Shown here in pieces: positions 1 through 7,399 of a DNA stretch of 26,820 nucleotides. Source of the stretch: Flavobacterium sp. (lineage in GTDB: Bacteria; Bacteroidota; Bacteroidia; Flavobacteriales; Flavobacteriaceae); assembly GCA_018062725.1 (NCBI GenBank), contig JAGORP010000018.1, positions 1 through 26,820 on the forward strand, in the 5' to 3' direction. The position numbers were made by a program, and so were the translations under genes. Numbering within the stretch: the first letter of the stretch is position 1; the number at the start of each line of letters is the position of its first letter. The notes under the pieces were generated by a model. The model worked only from the letters and a program-made list of their open reading frames with translations. It did not search any database and was not told where the DNA came from.

Positions 1-115
1 TCAGATGTTTTTCAATTTGAATCAGTATTTTAAAGAACTTTGCTTTGTTTTGCATGTCACTTGTTGTTCAATGCGGGTGCAAAAGTAACACTTCTTTTTA
101 CTTTTCCTAACCTTT
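1..115 (-). promoter_or_regulatory. Probable stable-RNA (rRNA/tRNA operon) promoter and leader, running off the left edge
   Basis: Read on the minus strand, a purine-rich tract (about 86-151) leads into a good Bacteroidetes -7 box TACTTTTG (80-87), followed by CACCCGC. The downstream leader contains AGTTCTTTAAAAT, which resembles the boxA-like antitermination site in rRNA leaders. No frame is open here. From memory, TACTTTTGCACCCGC is a usual start of rRNA or tRNA operon transcripts in Flavobacteriaceae; this is recall, not a search. The -33 region is poor (TTAG, 19 bases upstream). The RNA gene itself would lie outside the window. An rRNA operon here would also explain why the window or contig begins at this point. 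Confidence 0.42.
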
Positions 116-240
116 TCTTTACCTTTTTTCAATCTTTTTTACACCTTCGCTGAAAGTCAGTGACTTATGTTTTTCTTTTTTAAGAATATTCGTAAAACAC
201 AATTCTAAAACCCCTAAAAAGCATCAATAATTAAGGAATT

Positions 241-360
241 GAACACCGGACAGGTGATATAAACCTATCGGGGTACGCGTGAGGGATAGAAGCGGCATCC
301 TTTTATGAAGCGAAGCGGAATAAAAGATATAGCGGATAGCCCGACCCGTAGGGACACGCC
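241..360 (+). ncRNA. Structured intergenic repeat resembling the Flavo-1 RNA motif
   Basis: This non-coding, relatively GC-rich segment contains GGGATAGAAGCGGCATCC, a hairpin with arms CTTTTAT (300-306) and ATAAAAG (320-326), then GATATAGCGGATAGCCCG. A second short hairpin, CACC-GGACA-GGTG, lies at its start. The core GATAGAAGCGGCATCC ... GGATAGC is one I recall as an abundant intergenic element in Flavobacteria, matching the Flavo-1 RNA family, whose function is unknown. It sits just beyond the stop codon of the permease gene at 383. Strand and exact ends are uncertain. Confidence 0.45.
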
Positions 361-382
361 AGAATAATTACAATAAGACTTA

Positions 383-1636
383 TTAACTAAACTTGATAGC
401 CTTAACAGGAGAGATCTTGGTGATTACATAAGAAGGAATTAATAAAACCAAAAGACAAACCACCACAGTACCTATATTTAATAGAAGAATATACCAAAGG
501 TTTAAATCGACCGGAGCAACATTTACATAATAGTTCTCTGGGTTAAGTTTGACAATTCCAAAATACTTCTGAATTAACAACAATCCAATTCCGATGGAAT
601 TACCCCAAAACAGTCCTTTTACAATTAGATGCGCAGCATTATATAAGAATATTTTACGAACAGACCAGTCGCTAGCACCTAAGGATTTTAAGATTCCTAT
701 CATTTGAGTGCGCTCTAAAATAAGCACCAACAAAGCTACTACCATATTTATAGTAGAAACTACAATCATTATAATAAGTATGACAGCGATATTGAAATCG
801 AAAAGTTTGAGCCATTCGAATATATAAAAGTATTTACTAGAAATGGTTTGTGTATCTAAGGTCTTCGTGGCGTCTTCTTTATTTTGGGAATTATTGTACA
901 CTTCCGCTCCTTTTTCTTCAATTTTCGAAAAGTCATCTATAAACACTTCAAAAGAACCTACTTGAGTTGGCAACCACTTATTCATACGTTGAATATGACG
1001 AATATCTCCAAGAACATACGTTGCATCGAATTCTTGAAATCCAGAATTATAAATTCCGACTATTTTAAAATTACGCAAATTGGGTAATTTATTTTCTTCT
1101 TCTTTCATGAAGAATGTATTGCATTTATCGGCAACTTTTAGTTCTAATCGGTTGGCTAAATATTCGGAAATGATTATTTCGTTATTTAAATCGGATTTCA
1201 AATTAGGAATTCTTCCTGCAACGAGATACTCCTGTAAATTATTCCAATCATATTCGGGGCCTACTCCTTTAAAAACGATCCCTTCAAATCCGTTTTCCGT
1301 TCTAATGATTCCAGCTTTACTAGCTACCGCCTGAATATGCTTAATACCCTCAACCGATGTAAACTTAGGATAAAAATCCTGATTGATAGAAACCGGCTCT
1401 AAACTGGCTTGCGATTGGTTGTCATTAAAATTGGAAATAATGATATGTCCATTAAAAGCCGCAATCTTTTGTCGAATTTTTTGTTGCAGTCCTAAACCAG
1501 TTGCCACCGAAACAATCATCATAATAAGTCCGATCGCAATTGCTGCAATGGCTATATTGATAATTGGCATAGAAATATTACTTTTACGTTCTTTAGTACG
1601 AATAAGTCTATCGGCTATAAAAAATTCTAAATTCAA
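383..1636 (-). CDS. LolE/FtsX-type ABC transporter permease
   Basis: This 417-residue inner-membrane permease belongs to the MacB/LolE/FtsX family. One membrane segment near the N terminus (IAIAAIAIGLIMMIVSVATG, about residues 28-47) is followed by a large periplasmic domain of about 220 residues. Three membrane segments fill the C-terminal third, ending in an FtsX-type ILERTQMIGILKSLGASDWSVRK region. Family members act with an ATPase, for example in moving lipoproteins to the outer membrane. No ATPase gene lies in the window, so the substrate cannot be stated, although LolCE-like lipoprotein release is the usual role of the Bacteroidetes homologue. The start at 1636 fits the family N terminus MNLEFFIADRLI. 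Its likely promoter (1662-1693) lies inside the divergent NamZ gene. Confidence 0.85.
   Translation of the reverse strand: MNLEFFIADRLIRTKERKSNISMPIINIAIAAIAIGLIMMIVSVATGLGLQQKIRQKIAAFNGHIIISNFNDNQSQASLEPVSINQDFYPKFTSVEGIKHIQAVASKAGIIRTENGFEGIVFKGVGPEYDWNNLQEYLVAGRIPNLKSDLNNEIIISEYLANRLELKVADKCNTFFMKEEENKLPNLRNFKIVGIYNSGFQEFDATYVLGDIRHIQRMNKWLPTQVGSFEVFIDDFSKIEEKGAEVYNNSQNKEDATKTLDTQTISSKYFYIFEWLKLFDFNIAVILIIMIVVSTINMVVALLVLILERTQMIGILKSLGASDWSVRKIFLYNAAHLIVKGLFWGNSIGIGLLLIQKYFGIVKLNPENYYVNVAPVDLNLWYILLLNIGTVVVCLLVLLIPSYVITKISPVKAIKFS
1557..1586 (+). promoter_or_regulatory. Candidate promoter for the NamZ lipoprotein gene
   Basis: TTG at 1557-1559 and TACTTTTA at 1579-1586 (7 of 8 to TAnnTTTG) are separated by 19 bases. 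They lie inside the start of the oppositely transcribed permease gene. Transcription would begin near 1593, about 60 bases before the start at 1657. Confidence 0.4.
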
Positions 1637-1656
1637 CGAAAATGATTTATAAATTG

Positions 1657-2877
1657 ATGCTCAAAAATACAGTTTTATTATTGCTTTTTGCAATTGTTTC
1701 GTGTGGAAATTGTAAAAAGAAAATAGAAGAAAGAGAAAAGACAAAAGACAACAGCTCTATAACTCATCTCAATACAGCTACAATTTCGGAAACCAATCTC
1801 AAAACAGGTGCAGACAATTATGAGGCTTATTTACCATTATTAAAAGACAAAAAAGTTGGGATTGTTACTAATCAAACCGGACTTTTGACTAACAAAACAC
1901 ATTTGGTTGACTTTTTAGTTTCCAAAAACATAACTCTTCAAAAAATATTTGCTCCCGAACATGGTTTTAGAGGTACAGCAGATGCTGGTGAACTAATAAA
2001 AGATGGAAAAGATATCAAAACCGGATTACCTATTGTTTCCCTGTATGGAAATAACAAAAAACCAAAACCTGAACAATTGACAGGAATAGAGATCATGCTT
2101 TTTGACCTGCAAGATGTCGGTGCTCGTTTTTACACCTATATATCATCCTTACATTACGTGATGGAAGCTTGTGCTGAAAACAACATTACTCTTATAGTCT
2201 TAGACCGACCAAATCCGAATGGTAACATTGTAGACGGACCTGTTTTAGAAAAAGAATTCACCAGTTTTGTGGGTATGCACCAAATTCCGATTCTTCACGG
2301 AATGACTATTGGCGAATATGCTAAAATGATTAACGGCGAAAAATGGTTGAAAAACGGAATGCAATGTACATTGGAAATTATCCCGTGTTTGAACTACCAA
2401 AGAAACATGCCCTATAGTTTACTCGCAAAGCCTTCTCCGAATTTACCCAACGACCAAGCCATCAATTTATATGCAAGTTTGTGTTTGTTTGAAGGTACTA
2501 ATGTCAGTATGGGACGTGGCACCGAAAAACAATTCCAGATTTACGGCTCTCCTTTTTTACCAAAAAGTGATTTCAGCTTTACTCCTATCCCTAATTTTGG
2601 TGCTAAAGAACCGACCTACAAAAACCAATTGTGCTATGGAGAAGATTTAAGTCAAATTGAAAAAGTACATCAATTAGAATTAAAATGGTTAATCAAAGCC
2701 TACCAAACTACTTCCGATAAAACGAAATTTTTTAATGATTTCTTTACCAAACTAGCAGGAACTAAAAAACTACAACAACAAATTGAAGCCGGAACTTCTG
2801 AATTGGATATCAGAAACTCTTGGAAAAAAGGAATCGAAGATTTTAAATTGATGAGAAAACCGTATTTACTATATTAA
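1657..2877 (+). CDS. DUF1343 / NamZ-family exo-beta-N-acetylmuramidase lipoprotein
   Basis: This family includes NamZ enzymes, which release terminal N-acetylmuramic acid from peptidoglycan fragments for cell-wall recycling. The start is taken at 1657 rather than 1642 because MLKNTVLLLLFAIVSC then makes a compact lipoprotein signal with Cys at position 16. The DUF1343 signature follows: KVGIVTNQTG, IFAPEHGFRG, IEIMLFDLQDVGARFYTYIS, VLDRPNPNG, and further on KPSPNLPNDQAINLYASLCLFEGTNVSMGRGT. The mature protein of about 390 residues matches the usual family length. Its 5' end lies only a few bases from the divergent permease start, and its stop codon overlaps the convergent cysteine-cluster gene. 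Muramidase specificity is inferred from the family. Confidence 0.87.
   Translation: MLKNTVLLLLFAIVSCGNCKKKIEEREKTKDNSSITHLNTATISETNLKTGADNYEAYLPLLKDKKVGIVTNQTGLLTNKTHLVDFLVSKNITLQKIFAPEHGFRGTADAGELIKDGKDIKTGLPIVSLYGNNKKPKPEQLTGIEIMLFDLQDVGARFYTYISSLHYVMEACAENNITLIVLDRPNPNGNIVDGPVLEKEFTSFVGMHQIPILHGMTIGEYAKMINGEKWLKNGMQCTLEIIPCLNYQRNMPYSLLAKPSPNLPNDQAINLYASLCLFEGTNVSMGRGTEKQFQIYGSPFLPKSDFSFTPIPNFGAKEPTYKNQLCYGEDLSQIEKVHQLELKWLIKAYQTTSDKTKFFNDFFTKLAGTKKLQQQIEAGTSELDIRNSWKKGIEDFKLMRKPYLLY
1662..1693 (-). promoter_or_regulatory. Candidate promoter for the ABC permease
   Basis: On the minus strand, TTG (1691-1693) and TATTTTTG (1662-1669, full match to TAnnTTTG) are 21 bases apart. Transcription would start near 1655, giving a leader of about 20 bases. 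The site lies in the signal-peptide codons of the NamZ gene. Confidence 0.45.
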
Positions 2878-3371
2878 AGAAGCATTTTCTCTTTCATTTT
2901 CTCAACAATATTATAAGCCGCTGGACAAATTGCTACGTTTTTTAAAGTCAAATCGGTTATTTGATTAAACTTCTTTCTATCGGTATGTGGAAATTCACGA
3001 CAGGCTTTCGGACGCACATCATATATAAAGCAGGTATTGTCTTGGTCTAAAAAATGACAAGGTACACTTTGCAACACATAATCATTATCTTCATCTATCC
3101 GCAAATATTGATCGATAAATTGTTGTGGTTTTTGCTTTAAATACTTTGAGATTCGCTCAATATCGGCAGAAGTAAAAAGTGGCCCGGTAGTTTTGCAACA
3201 ATTAGCACATTTCAGGCAATCGGTTTTTTGGAATTCGGCGTCGTGCAATTCCTGCATCACGTAATCCAAATTCTTGGGCGTTTTCTTTTTCAGCTTATCG
3301 AAATACTTTTTGTTTTCGATATGCTTATCTTTGGCTAACTTTTGAATTTCGTTTAATGAAGGTTTTAACAT
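2874..3371 (-). CDS. YkgJ-family cysteine-cluster protein
   Basis: This 165-residue cytosolic protein has the CxxCxxCC cluster of the YkgJ/UPF0153 family (CLKCANCC). It continues with a Cys in the CHFLD segment, then NTCFIYDVRPKACREFPH and a last Cys in ICPAAYNIV. These cysteines probably bind a metal ion or an Fe-S cluster; the biochemical role of the family is not established. The N-terminal 50 residues are lysine-rich and probably helical. The gene is convergent with the NamZ gene, the two ends sharing TTAA. A -7 box on the minus strand (TAACTTTG, 3391-3398) lies just upstream, without a clear -33 element. Confidence 0.8.
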   Translation of the reverse strand: MLKPSLNEIQKLAKDKHIENKKYFDKLKKKTPKNLDYVMQELHDAEFQKTDCLKCANCCKTTGPLFTSADIERISKYLKQKPQQFIDQYLRIDEDNDYVLQSVPCHFLDQDNTCFIYDVRPKACREFPHTDRKKFNQITDLTLKNVAICPAAYNIVEKMKEKMLL

Positions 3372-3434
3372 CTGAATTTATTTCGAAAAGCAAAGTTACA
3401 TAACTTCTAAATTAATAATTAAAAAATGAGAAAA

Positions 3435-3458
3435 GATTGCCTCTTTCCTCGCAATAAC
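3435..3458. repeat. Dispersed 24-base repeat, copy 1
   Basis: GATTGCCTCTTTCC followed by TCGCAATAAC is identical at 21 of 24 positions to the copy at 26284-26307, in the same orientation. It is a variant of the widespread intergenic repeat I know as GTCATTGCGAGGAACGAAGC plus AATC, read on the other strand. It ends two bases before the start codon of the methyltransferase gene. Confidence 0.65.
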
Positions 3459-3460
3459 CT

Positions 3461-4165
3461 ATGAAAGACCTTTTCGGAAAAGCCATCCTAGATTATCAAA
3501 CTCATACTGCTCCCGAAGATTTAATCACAGAAACATCTATCTCGGAAGCCGATGAAATGAGTGTTGCCTATTTGTTTCGTTCTTTTGAGGAAATGCCGAA
3601 ATTGGAGCAAAAAGCCTTGCAATTAACCCAAGGAAAAACTTTAGACGTAGGTTGTGGCGCCGGAAGTCATGCATTATACCTTCAAAACGAACGTCAACTT
3701 GATGTGACTGCTATTGACATTTCTCCAAATGCCATTGAAACCTGTCATCTTCGTGGCTTGAAAAAAGCAAAAGTTCAAAATATTTTAGATTTCAAAAATG
3801 AGAAATTTGACACCTTATTATTATTGATGAATGGAACGGGGATTTTCGGTACCTTATCCGAAACAACGAAATACCTTCAGCACTTAAAATCACTTTTGAA
3901 TCCGAATGGACAAATTCTAATTGATTCATCCGATATTATTTATATGTTTGATCAGGATGAAGATGGCGCTTATGAAATTCCTGCTGATGGTTATTACGGA
4001 GAATTGACATTTACCATTTCATATAAAAAAGAAACCGAAGCTCCTTTTTCATGGCTATATTTGGATTATAATACACTACAAAATGCAGCAATTGCAAATG
4101 GATTAAAATGCGAATTAATCATGGAAGGCGAACATTTTGATTATTTAGCCAAACTTTCTTTGTAA
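3461..4165 (+). CDS. Class I SAM-dependent methyltransferase
   Basis: This 234-residue soluble protein has the glycine-rich SAM-binding motif I LDVGCGAGS (residues 61-69), an acidic motif II (VTAIDIS, with NAIETCHLRG following), and the DTLLLLMNGTGIFG and LNPNGQILIDSSD strands of a Rossmann-fold methyltransferase. The substrate cannot be read from the sequence. The N-terminal 60 residues are helical and probably form the substrate lid. The ATG at 3461 lies directly after the dispersed repeat, so the 5' leader includes or consists of that element. It is followed by the zincin lipoprotein gene 83 bases downstream, with no evident functional link. Confidence 0.82.
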   Translation: MKDLFGKAILDYQTHTAPEDLITETSISEADEMSVAYLFRSFEEMPKLEQKALQLTQGKTLDVGCGAGSHALYLQNERQLDVTAIDISPNAIETCHLRGLKKAKVQNILDFKNEKFDTLLLLMNGTGIFGTLSETTKYLQHLKSLLNPNGQILIDSSDIIYMFDQDEDGAYEIPADGYYGELTFTISYKKETEAPFSWLYLDYNTLQNAAIANGLKCELIMEGEHFDYLAKLSL

Positions 4166-4248
4166 CTTCAAACCTTCAATCAGTCAATTACGTATATACT
4201 TTTTTTAAAAAAATCACGTTTAAAACATTCACTCCAAAACTTTAAAAT

Positions 4249-5022
4249 ATGAAACTACTAAAAATCACATGCCTCTTTTTACTAATGGTAATTTCAGGTT
4301 GTTCTTCAGACAAAGACAACAATACTAATACTATTGAAAATGGAGTTAATAAATCTCCTAATCAAAAAACAACTGGAAGTAGCGCCCAAGATTTACTAGC
4401 CGCAACAAAGTACACCAAATTGGAGATTGAAATTTTATATGTAAAGAATTTCAGACCAGCAACCCAAACCATCACGAATCTTCAAAATTTCTTAGAAGAT
4501 CATTTGCACAAACCAGGCGGAATAACCATTACACAGAGGGAAATAAATTCTCCCGGTATTTCTCCCTACGACATTAATGAAATAACAAAACTCGAAGATT
4601 TTTACCGAACCAAATACAACAATGGCTCTACATTGGCTTTGTACTTATTTTTTGCTGATGGAAATGCAGCTGGAGACACGGCAAGCAGTTTTACTTTGGG
4701 TACTGCTTATAGAAACACTTCTTTCGTATTGTTTGAAAACACAGTAAAAAACAACAGTGGCGGACTAGGACAACCCTCAACCGTAAATTTAGAAACCACA
4801 GTAATTTTACACGAAATGGGTCATTTACTTGGACTCGTTAATTTGGGTTCCCCTATGCAAACGCCACATTTAGATGTTGCTCACGACAAACATTGTAATG
4901 ATGATACTTGCCTAATGTACTGGGAAGCGGAAAACAATGGTGCCTTAGGTATGATTCTCGGCGGTGTTCCTAACCTTGACACCAACTGCTTGAATGATTT
5001 AATTGCCAACGGTGGAAAATAA
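4249..5022 (+). CDS. Zincin metalloprotease-like lipoprotein with an archaemetzincin-like motif
   Basis: The 257-residue product begins with a lipoprotein signal peptide (lipobox ISGC, Cys18), so it is probably anchored in the outer or inner membrane facing the periplasm or cell surface. A low-complexity Asn/Asp/Ser linker follows. The zinc-binding motif is HEMGHLLGL (His188, Glu189, His192, Gly195). About 19 residues later comes HCNDDTCLMY (His215, Cys216, Cys221, Met223), which fits the HC-x4-C-x-M part of the archaemetzincin signature and should supply the third zinc ligand and the Met-turn. In true archaemetzincins only two residues separate the Gly from this His, and a later CxxC is present; here only a single Cys247 remains. 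Protease activity is inferred. A strong terminator follows. Confidence 0.75.
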   Translation: MKLLKITCLFLLMVISGCSSDKDNNTNTIENGVNKSPNQKTTGSSAQDLLAATKYTKLEIEILYVKNFRPATQTITNLQNFLEDHLHKPGGITITQREINSPGISPYDINEITKLEDFYRTKYNNGSTLALYLFFADGNAAGDTASSFTLGTAYRNTSFVLFENTVKNNSGGLGQPSTVNLETTVILHEMGHLLGLVNLGSPMQTPHLDVAHDKHCNDDTCLMYWEAENNGALGMILGGVPNLDTNCLNDLIANGGK

Positions 5023-5024
5023 CA

Positions 5025-5069
5025 AAATAAGAAAGCCATAAATACTAATCATTTATGGCTTTCTTATTT
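5025..5069. terminator. Bidirectional intrinsic terminator
   Basis: This perfect 19-base inverted repeat (arms 5025-5043 and 5051-5069, core AGAAAGCCATAAAT / ATTTATGGCTTTCT) has a 7-base loop and AT-rich flanks on both sides. It lies between the convergent zincin and aminotransferase genes and probably serves both. Confidence 0.88.
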
Positions 5070-5073
5070 AAAA

Positions 5074-6231
5074 CTACAATTGTATTAAATCGGTTGTTGC
5101 AATAATGTCCTGCAACGCTTGGTATAAAATGTCTAGATCTTCTTGCGAATTATAGCCGTTTATCGAATATCTCAAATAAATATTCCCGTTTAAAGGCATG
5201 ACAGGAATCTGAATTTTGTATGTATGGTACAGCAGTTCTTTCAATTCTAAAGGTTTAGTTGTTTTTACTGGAACACTTGCCATTTGGCCTAAAAATTCGG
5301 AATTAATGGGACAAATTGGTTGTGTACCCAATAGATCACAAAACTTTTGGTAATTTTCAAGAACAATTTGTTTGCATTTAGAAGAAACTGACGTCCAATT
5401 ATTTTCTTCTAAAAACCGAATAACCGTTGGTGTACATAAATATTGCGACAAATCATTGGTTCCTTGATACTCGTGATAATCGATGTACTGTGAATCGGAA
5501 GGCATTATACTCTCATAACCCCAAGAAACCACCAAGGGTTCTAAGCTTTCTTGTAATTCTTTTCGAGTATACAAAAATGAAGATCCTTTGGGAGCAAGCA
5601 TCCATTTGTGTAGGGTACCGGTATAATAATCGGGATTTAAATCTGAAATATCTAAATCGATGTGACCCGGAACATGTGCCCCGTCAATAATTGTAATCAA
5701 TCCTAATTCACGTGCTTTATCACAAATTTCTTTCACTGGAAAAATCAATGCAGTAGCACTTGAAAATTGATTAAGGAATACCACTTTCGTCTTTGAAGTA
5801 TACCCTTTCCAAAATTGTTCTAAAATTTGAGTTTTGGATTGAATGGGCAATGTAATTTCTTGTTGGCAGTATTTTACTCCTGTCTTTTTACAATAAAAGC
5901 GCCATGTTCTATCCATTGCTCCATATTCATGATTGGTGGATAGAATCTCATCACCAGCTTGTAAATTCAAACTTCTCATGACCACATTAATCGCAAAAGT
6001 TGGATTTGGAGTAAAAAACAAATCCTGAGCGTCACAATTTATAAATTTTGACAAAGCTTCTCGAGCTGTTTTTAAATACAGAGGTTGTTTTACTTGGATA
6101 AAATGAACGGGATCTGATTCTAATTCATATTGAAAACGTTGGGATTCTTCAAAAATTGGTTTCGGACAAGCTCCAAAGGATCCATGATTTAAAAAGGTAA
6201 GGTTATCTTTAAGTAGGAATTGTGATTTCAT
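5074..6231 (-). CDS. PLP-dependent class V aminotransferase (isopenicillin-N-epimerase-like)
   Basis: This 385-residue fold-type I PLP enzyme begins LTFLNHGSFG and has FFTPNPTFAINVVM, STNHEYGA, a cofactor-binding Asp in IIDGAHVPGH (Asp183) and the Schiff-base Lys in GTLHKWMLAPKG (Lys209). The HKW-x2-APKG form is typical of the isopenicillin N epimerase/EgtE-like branch of class V, which contains racemases, desulfurases and C-S lyases. Which reaction this member performs cannot be decided. The C-terminal small domain ends with YLRYSINGYNSQEDLDILYQAL, normal for the family. It lies downstream of the secreted TonB-domain gene but is separated from it by a terminator. Confidence 0.82.
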   Translation of the reverse strand: MKSQFLLKDNLTFLNHGSFGACPKPIFEESQRFQYELESDPVHFIQVKQPLYLKTAREALSKFINCDAQDLFFTPNPTFAINVVMRSLNLQAGDEILSTNHEYGAMDRTWRFYCKKTGVKYCQQEITLPIQSKTQILEQFWKGYTSKTKVVFLNQFSSATALIFPVKEICDKARELGLITIIDGAHVPGHIDLDISDLNPDYYTGTLHKWMLAPKGSSFLYTRKELQESLEPLVVSWGYESIMPSDSQYIDYHEYQGTNDLSQYLCTPTVIRFLEENNWTSVSSKCKQIVLENYQKFCDLLGTQPICPINSEFLGQMASVPVKTTKPLELKELLYHTYKIQIPVMPLNGNIYLRYSINGYNSQEDLDILYQALQDIIATTDLIQL

Positions 6232-6256
6232 ATATTCAATTTCCTGTAAAAATAAA

Positions 6257-6281
6257 AAATCCCAAACAATGTTTGGGATTT
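6257..6281 (-). terminator. Intrinsic terminator of the TonB-domain gene at 6303
   Basis: An 11-base stem (arms 6257-6267 and 6271-6281, AAATCCCAAAC / GTTTGGGATTT) has a 3-base loop. On the minus strand it is followed by a run of U residues. It lies just beyond the stop codon of the upstream gene. Confidence 0.87.
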
Positions 6282-6302
6282 AAATTTTAAGATACAATCA
6301 AT

Positions 6303-6695
6303 TTATTTAATTGTAATTGGAAAATTGTATTCAACGGCTACATTTTCCCCTTTATTTCTTCCTGGTGTCCATTTTGGGCATTTGGCCAACACCCTTTTTA
6401 TTTCTTTTCCAGCATTTCCTAGGTCTCTAAGAATTTGCACATTGGTCACATTTCCTTCTTTATCTATCACGATGCTTACATGAACGGTACCTGTCAACAC
6501 TTCTCCTTCTTCGTTTTCAGGAGCTTGATAGTTTTTCATCACAAACATCATAAATTCACCCATTCCTCCAGGGAATAAAGGTTTTACTTCAACAGCATTA
6601 TACTGTAGTGGCGCTTCAACTTGGTTGATCCCATCTTTAGAAAATCCCAAATTAACAAATAACAATCCTAATACTAAAATAACAAACTTCTTCAT
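6303..6695 (-). CDS. Small secreted TonB C-terminal-domain protein, copy 1
   Basis: This 130-residue protein has a cleavable signal peptide (MKKFVILVLGLLFVNLGFS) and then essentially one TonB C-terminal domain: FPGGMGEFMMFVMKNYQAP, VHVSIVIDKEGNVTNVQILRDLG, CPKWTPGRNKGENVAVEYNFP. It lacks the membrane anchor and proline-rich spacer of a true TonB, so it should be a free periplasmic protein not coupled to ExbBD. Such stand-alone domains are common in Flavobacteria and their role is unclear. It is clearly paralogous to the product of 6888-7277. Both have a Cys before PKW, where the TonB at 11493 has Ala. It has its own promoter and terminator, so it is a single-gene unit. Confidence 0.82.
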   Translation of the reverse strand: MKKFVILVLGLLFVNLGFSKDGINQVEAPLQYNAVEVKPLFPGGMGEFMMFVMKNYQAPENEEGEVLTGTVHVSIVIDKEGNVTNVQILRDLGNAGKEIKRVLAKCPKWTPGRNKGENVAVEYNFPITIK

Positions 6696-6748
6696 AATTC
6701 AAATTCATTTAGTGAATAACCTACTAATAATCAGGTGATTTGGGACCT

Positions 6749-6780
6749 CAAACATATAACAAAAAACGACTAAACAGCAA
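6749..6780 (-). promoter_or_regulatory. Promoter of secreted TonB-domain gene, copy 1
   Basis: On the minus strand, TTG (6778-6780) and TATGTTTG (6749-6756, full TAnnTTTG match) are 21 bases apart. Transcription would start near 6742, about 47 bases before the start codon. Confidence 0.6.
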
Positions 6781-6833
6781 ATAAAATCGACTAAACACAT
6801 CTTTTTGCTTTTTTTGTGGCTAAAAATTTACAA

Positions 6834-6869
6834 AAAAAGAAGCGACTGCTTCCACAATCGCTTCTTTTT
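6834..6869 (-). terminator. Intrinsic terminator of the TonB-domain gene at 6888
   Basis: The arms AAAAAGAAGCGA (6834-6845) and TCGCTTCTTTTT (6858-6869) are perfect complements with a 12-base loop. On the minus strand the stem ends in a U run. Confidence 0.85.
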
Positions 6870-6887
6870 CAGTATTTTATGTCGTTT

Positions 6888-7277
6888 TTAAACCTTAATA
6901 TTAACTGGCAAGGTATAGATTACTCGCACTGTTTTACCATTTTGCTCTCCCGGTCTCCATTTTGGACATAGCGAAAGTACTCTTTTTATTTCTGCAGCAG
7001 CTCCAAAACCGATATCTTTAATAATTTTGACATCGCTAATAGTTCCATCGGTTTCAATAACAAAAGTAACTTTCAACATCCCTCCGGCAAAATTCTCATC
7101 ATCTGGAGTTTTAAAATTCTTCCCAACAAATTTAATAAATTCGTTATTTCCGCCAGGAAATATGGGCTGATTTTCGACAATTTCGAAAGGAATTGGTATG
7201 ATTGAACTCAAAGGTGCTTGCGCATAGGCAAACTGTAACGCAAAGAATGCTATTACACTAAAAAAGATTTTTTTCAT
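6888..7277 (-). CDS. Small secreted TonB C-terminal-domain protein, copy 2
   Basis: This 129-residue protein has a signal peptide (MKKIFFSVIAFFALQFAYA, cleavage before QAP) followed by a TonB C-terminal domain: FPGGNNEFIKFVGKNFKTP, LKVTFVIETDGTISDVKIIKD, EIKRVLSLCPKWRPGEQNGK, RVIYTLPVNIKV. As with copy 1, there is no membrane anchor or proline-rich spacer. It is closer in its QNGK-x-VRV-x-Y ending to the full TonB encoded at 11493 than copy 1 is. The two copies are in tandem but are separated by a terminator and a new promoter, so they can be regulated independently. A soluble role, for example binding TonB boxes of outer-membrane receptors, is only a guess. Confidence 0.82.
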   Translation of the reverse strand: MKKIFFSVIAFFALQFAYAQAPLSSIIPIPFEIVENQPIFPGGNNEFIKFVGKNFKTPDDENFAGGMLKVTFVIETDGTISDVKIIKDIGFGAAAEIKRVLSLCPKWRPGEQNGKTVRVIYTLPVNIKV

Positions 7278-7354
7278 AGTCGTGGTATTTTGCAGTTATA
7301 CCATAACATAGTAGATTAAGCTTCGCTTGGGGCAAAAAAGTAGGAAATCTGTTT

Positions 7355-7384
7355 CAAAAATAATATTATTTTTTTAATTACAAA
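7355..7384 (-). promoter_or_regulatory. Promoter of secreted TonB-domain gene, copy 2
   Basis: On the minus strand, TTTG (7381-7384) and TATTTTTG (7355-7362) are 18 bases apart, a full match to the Bacteroidetes pattern. The leader to the start codon at 7277 would be about 70 bases. Confidence 0.55.
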
Positions 7385-7399
7385 AGTATCTCACTAAAA

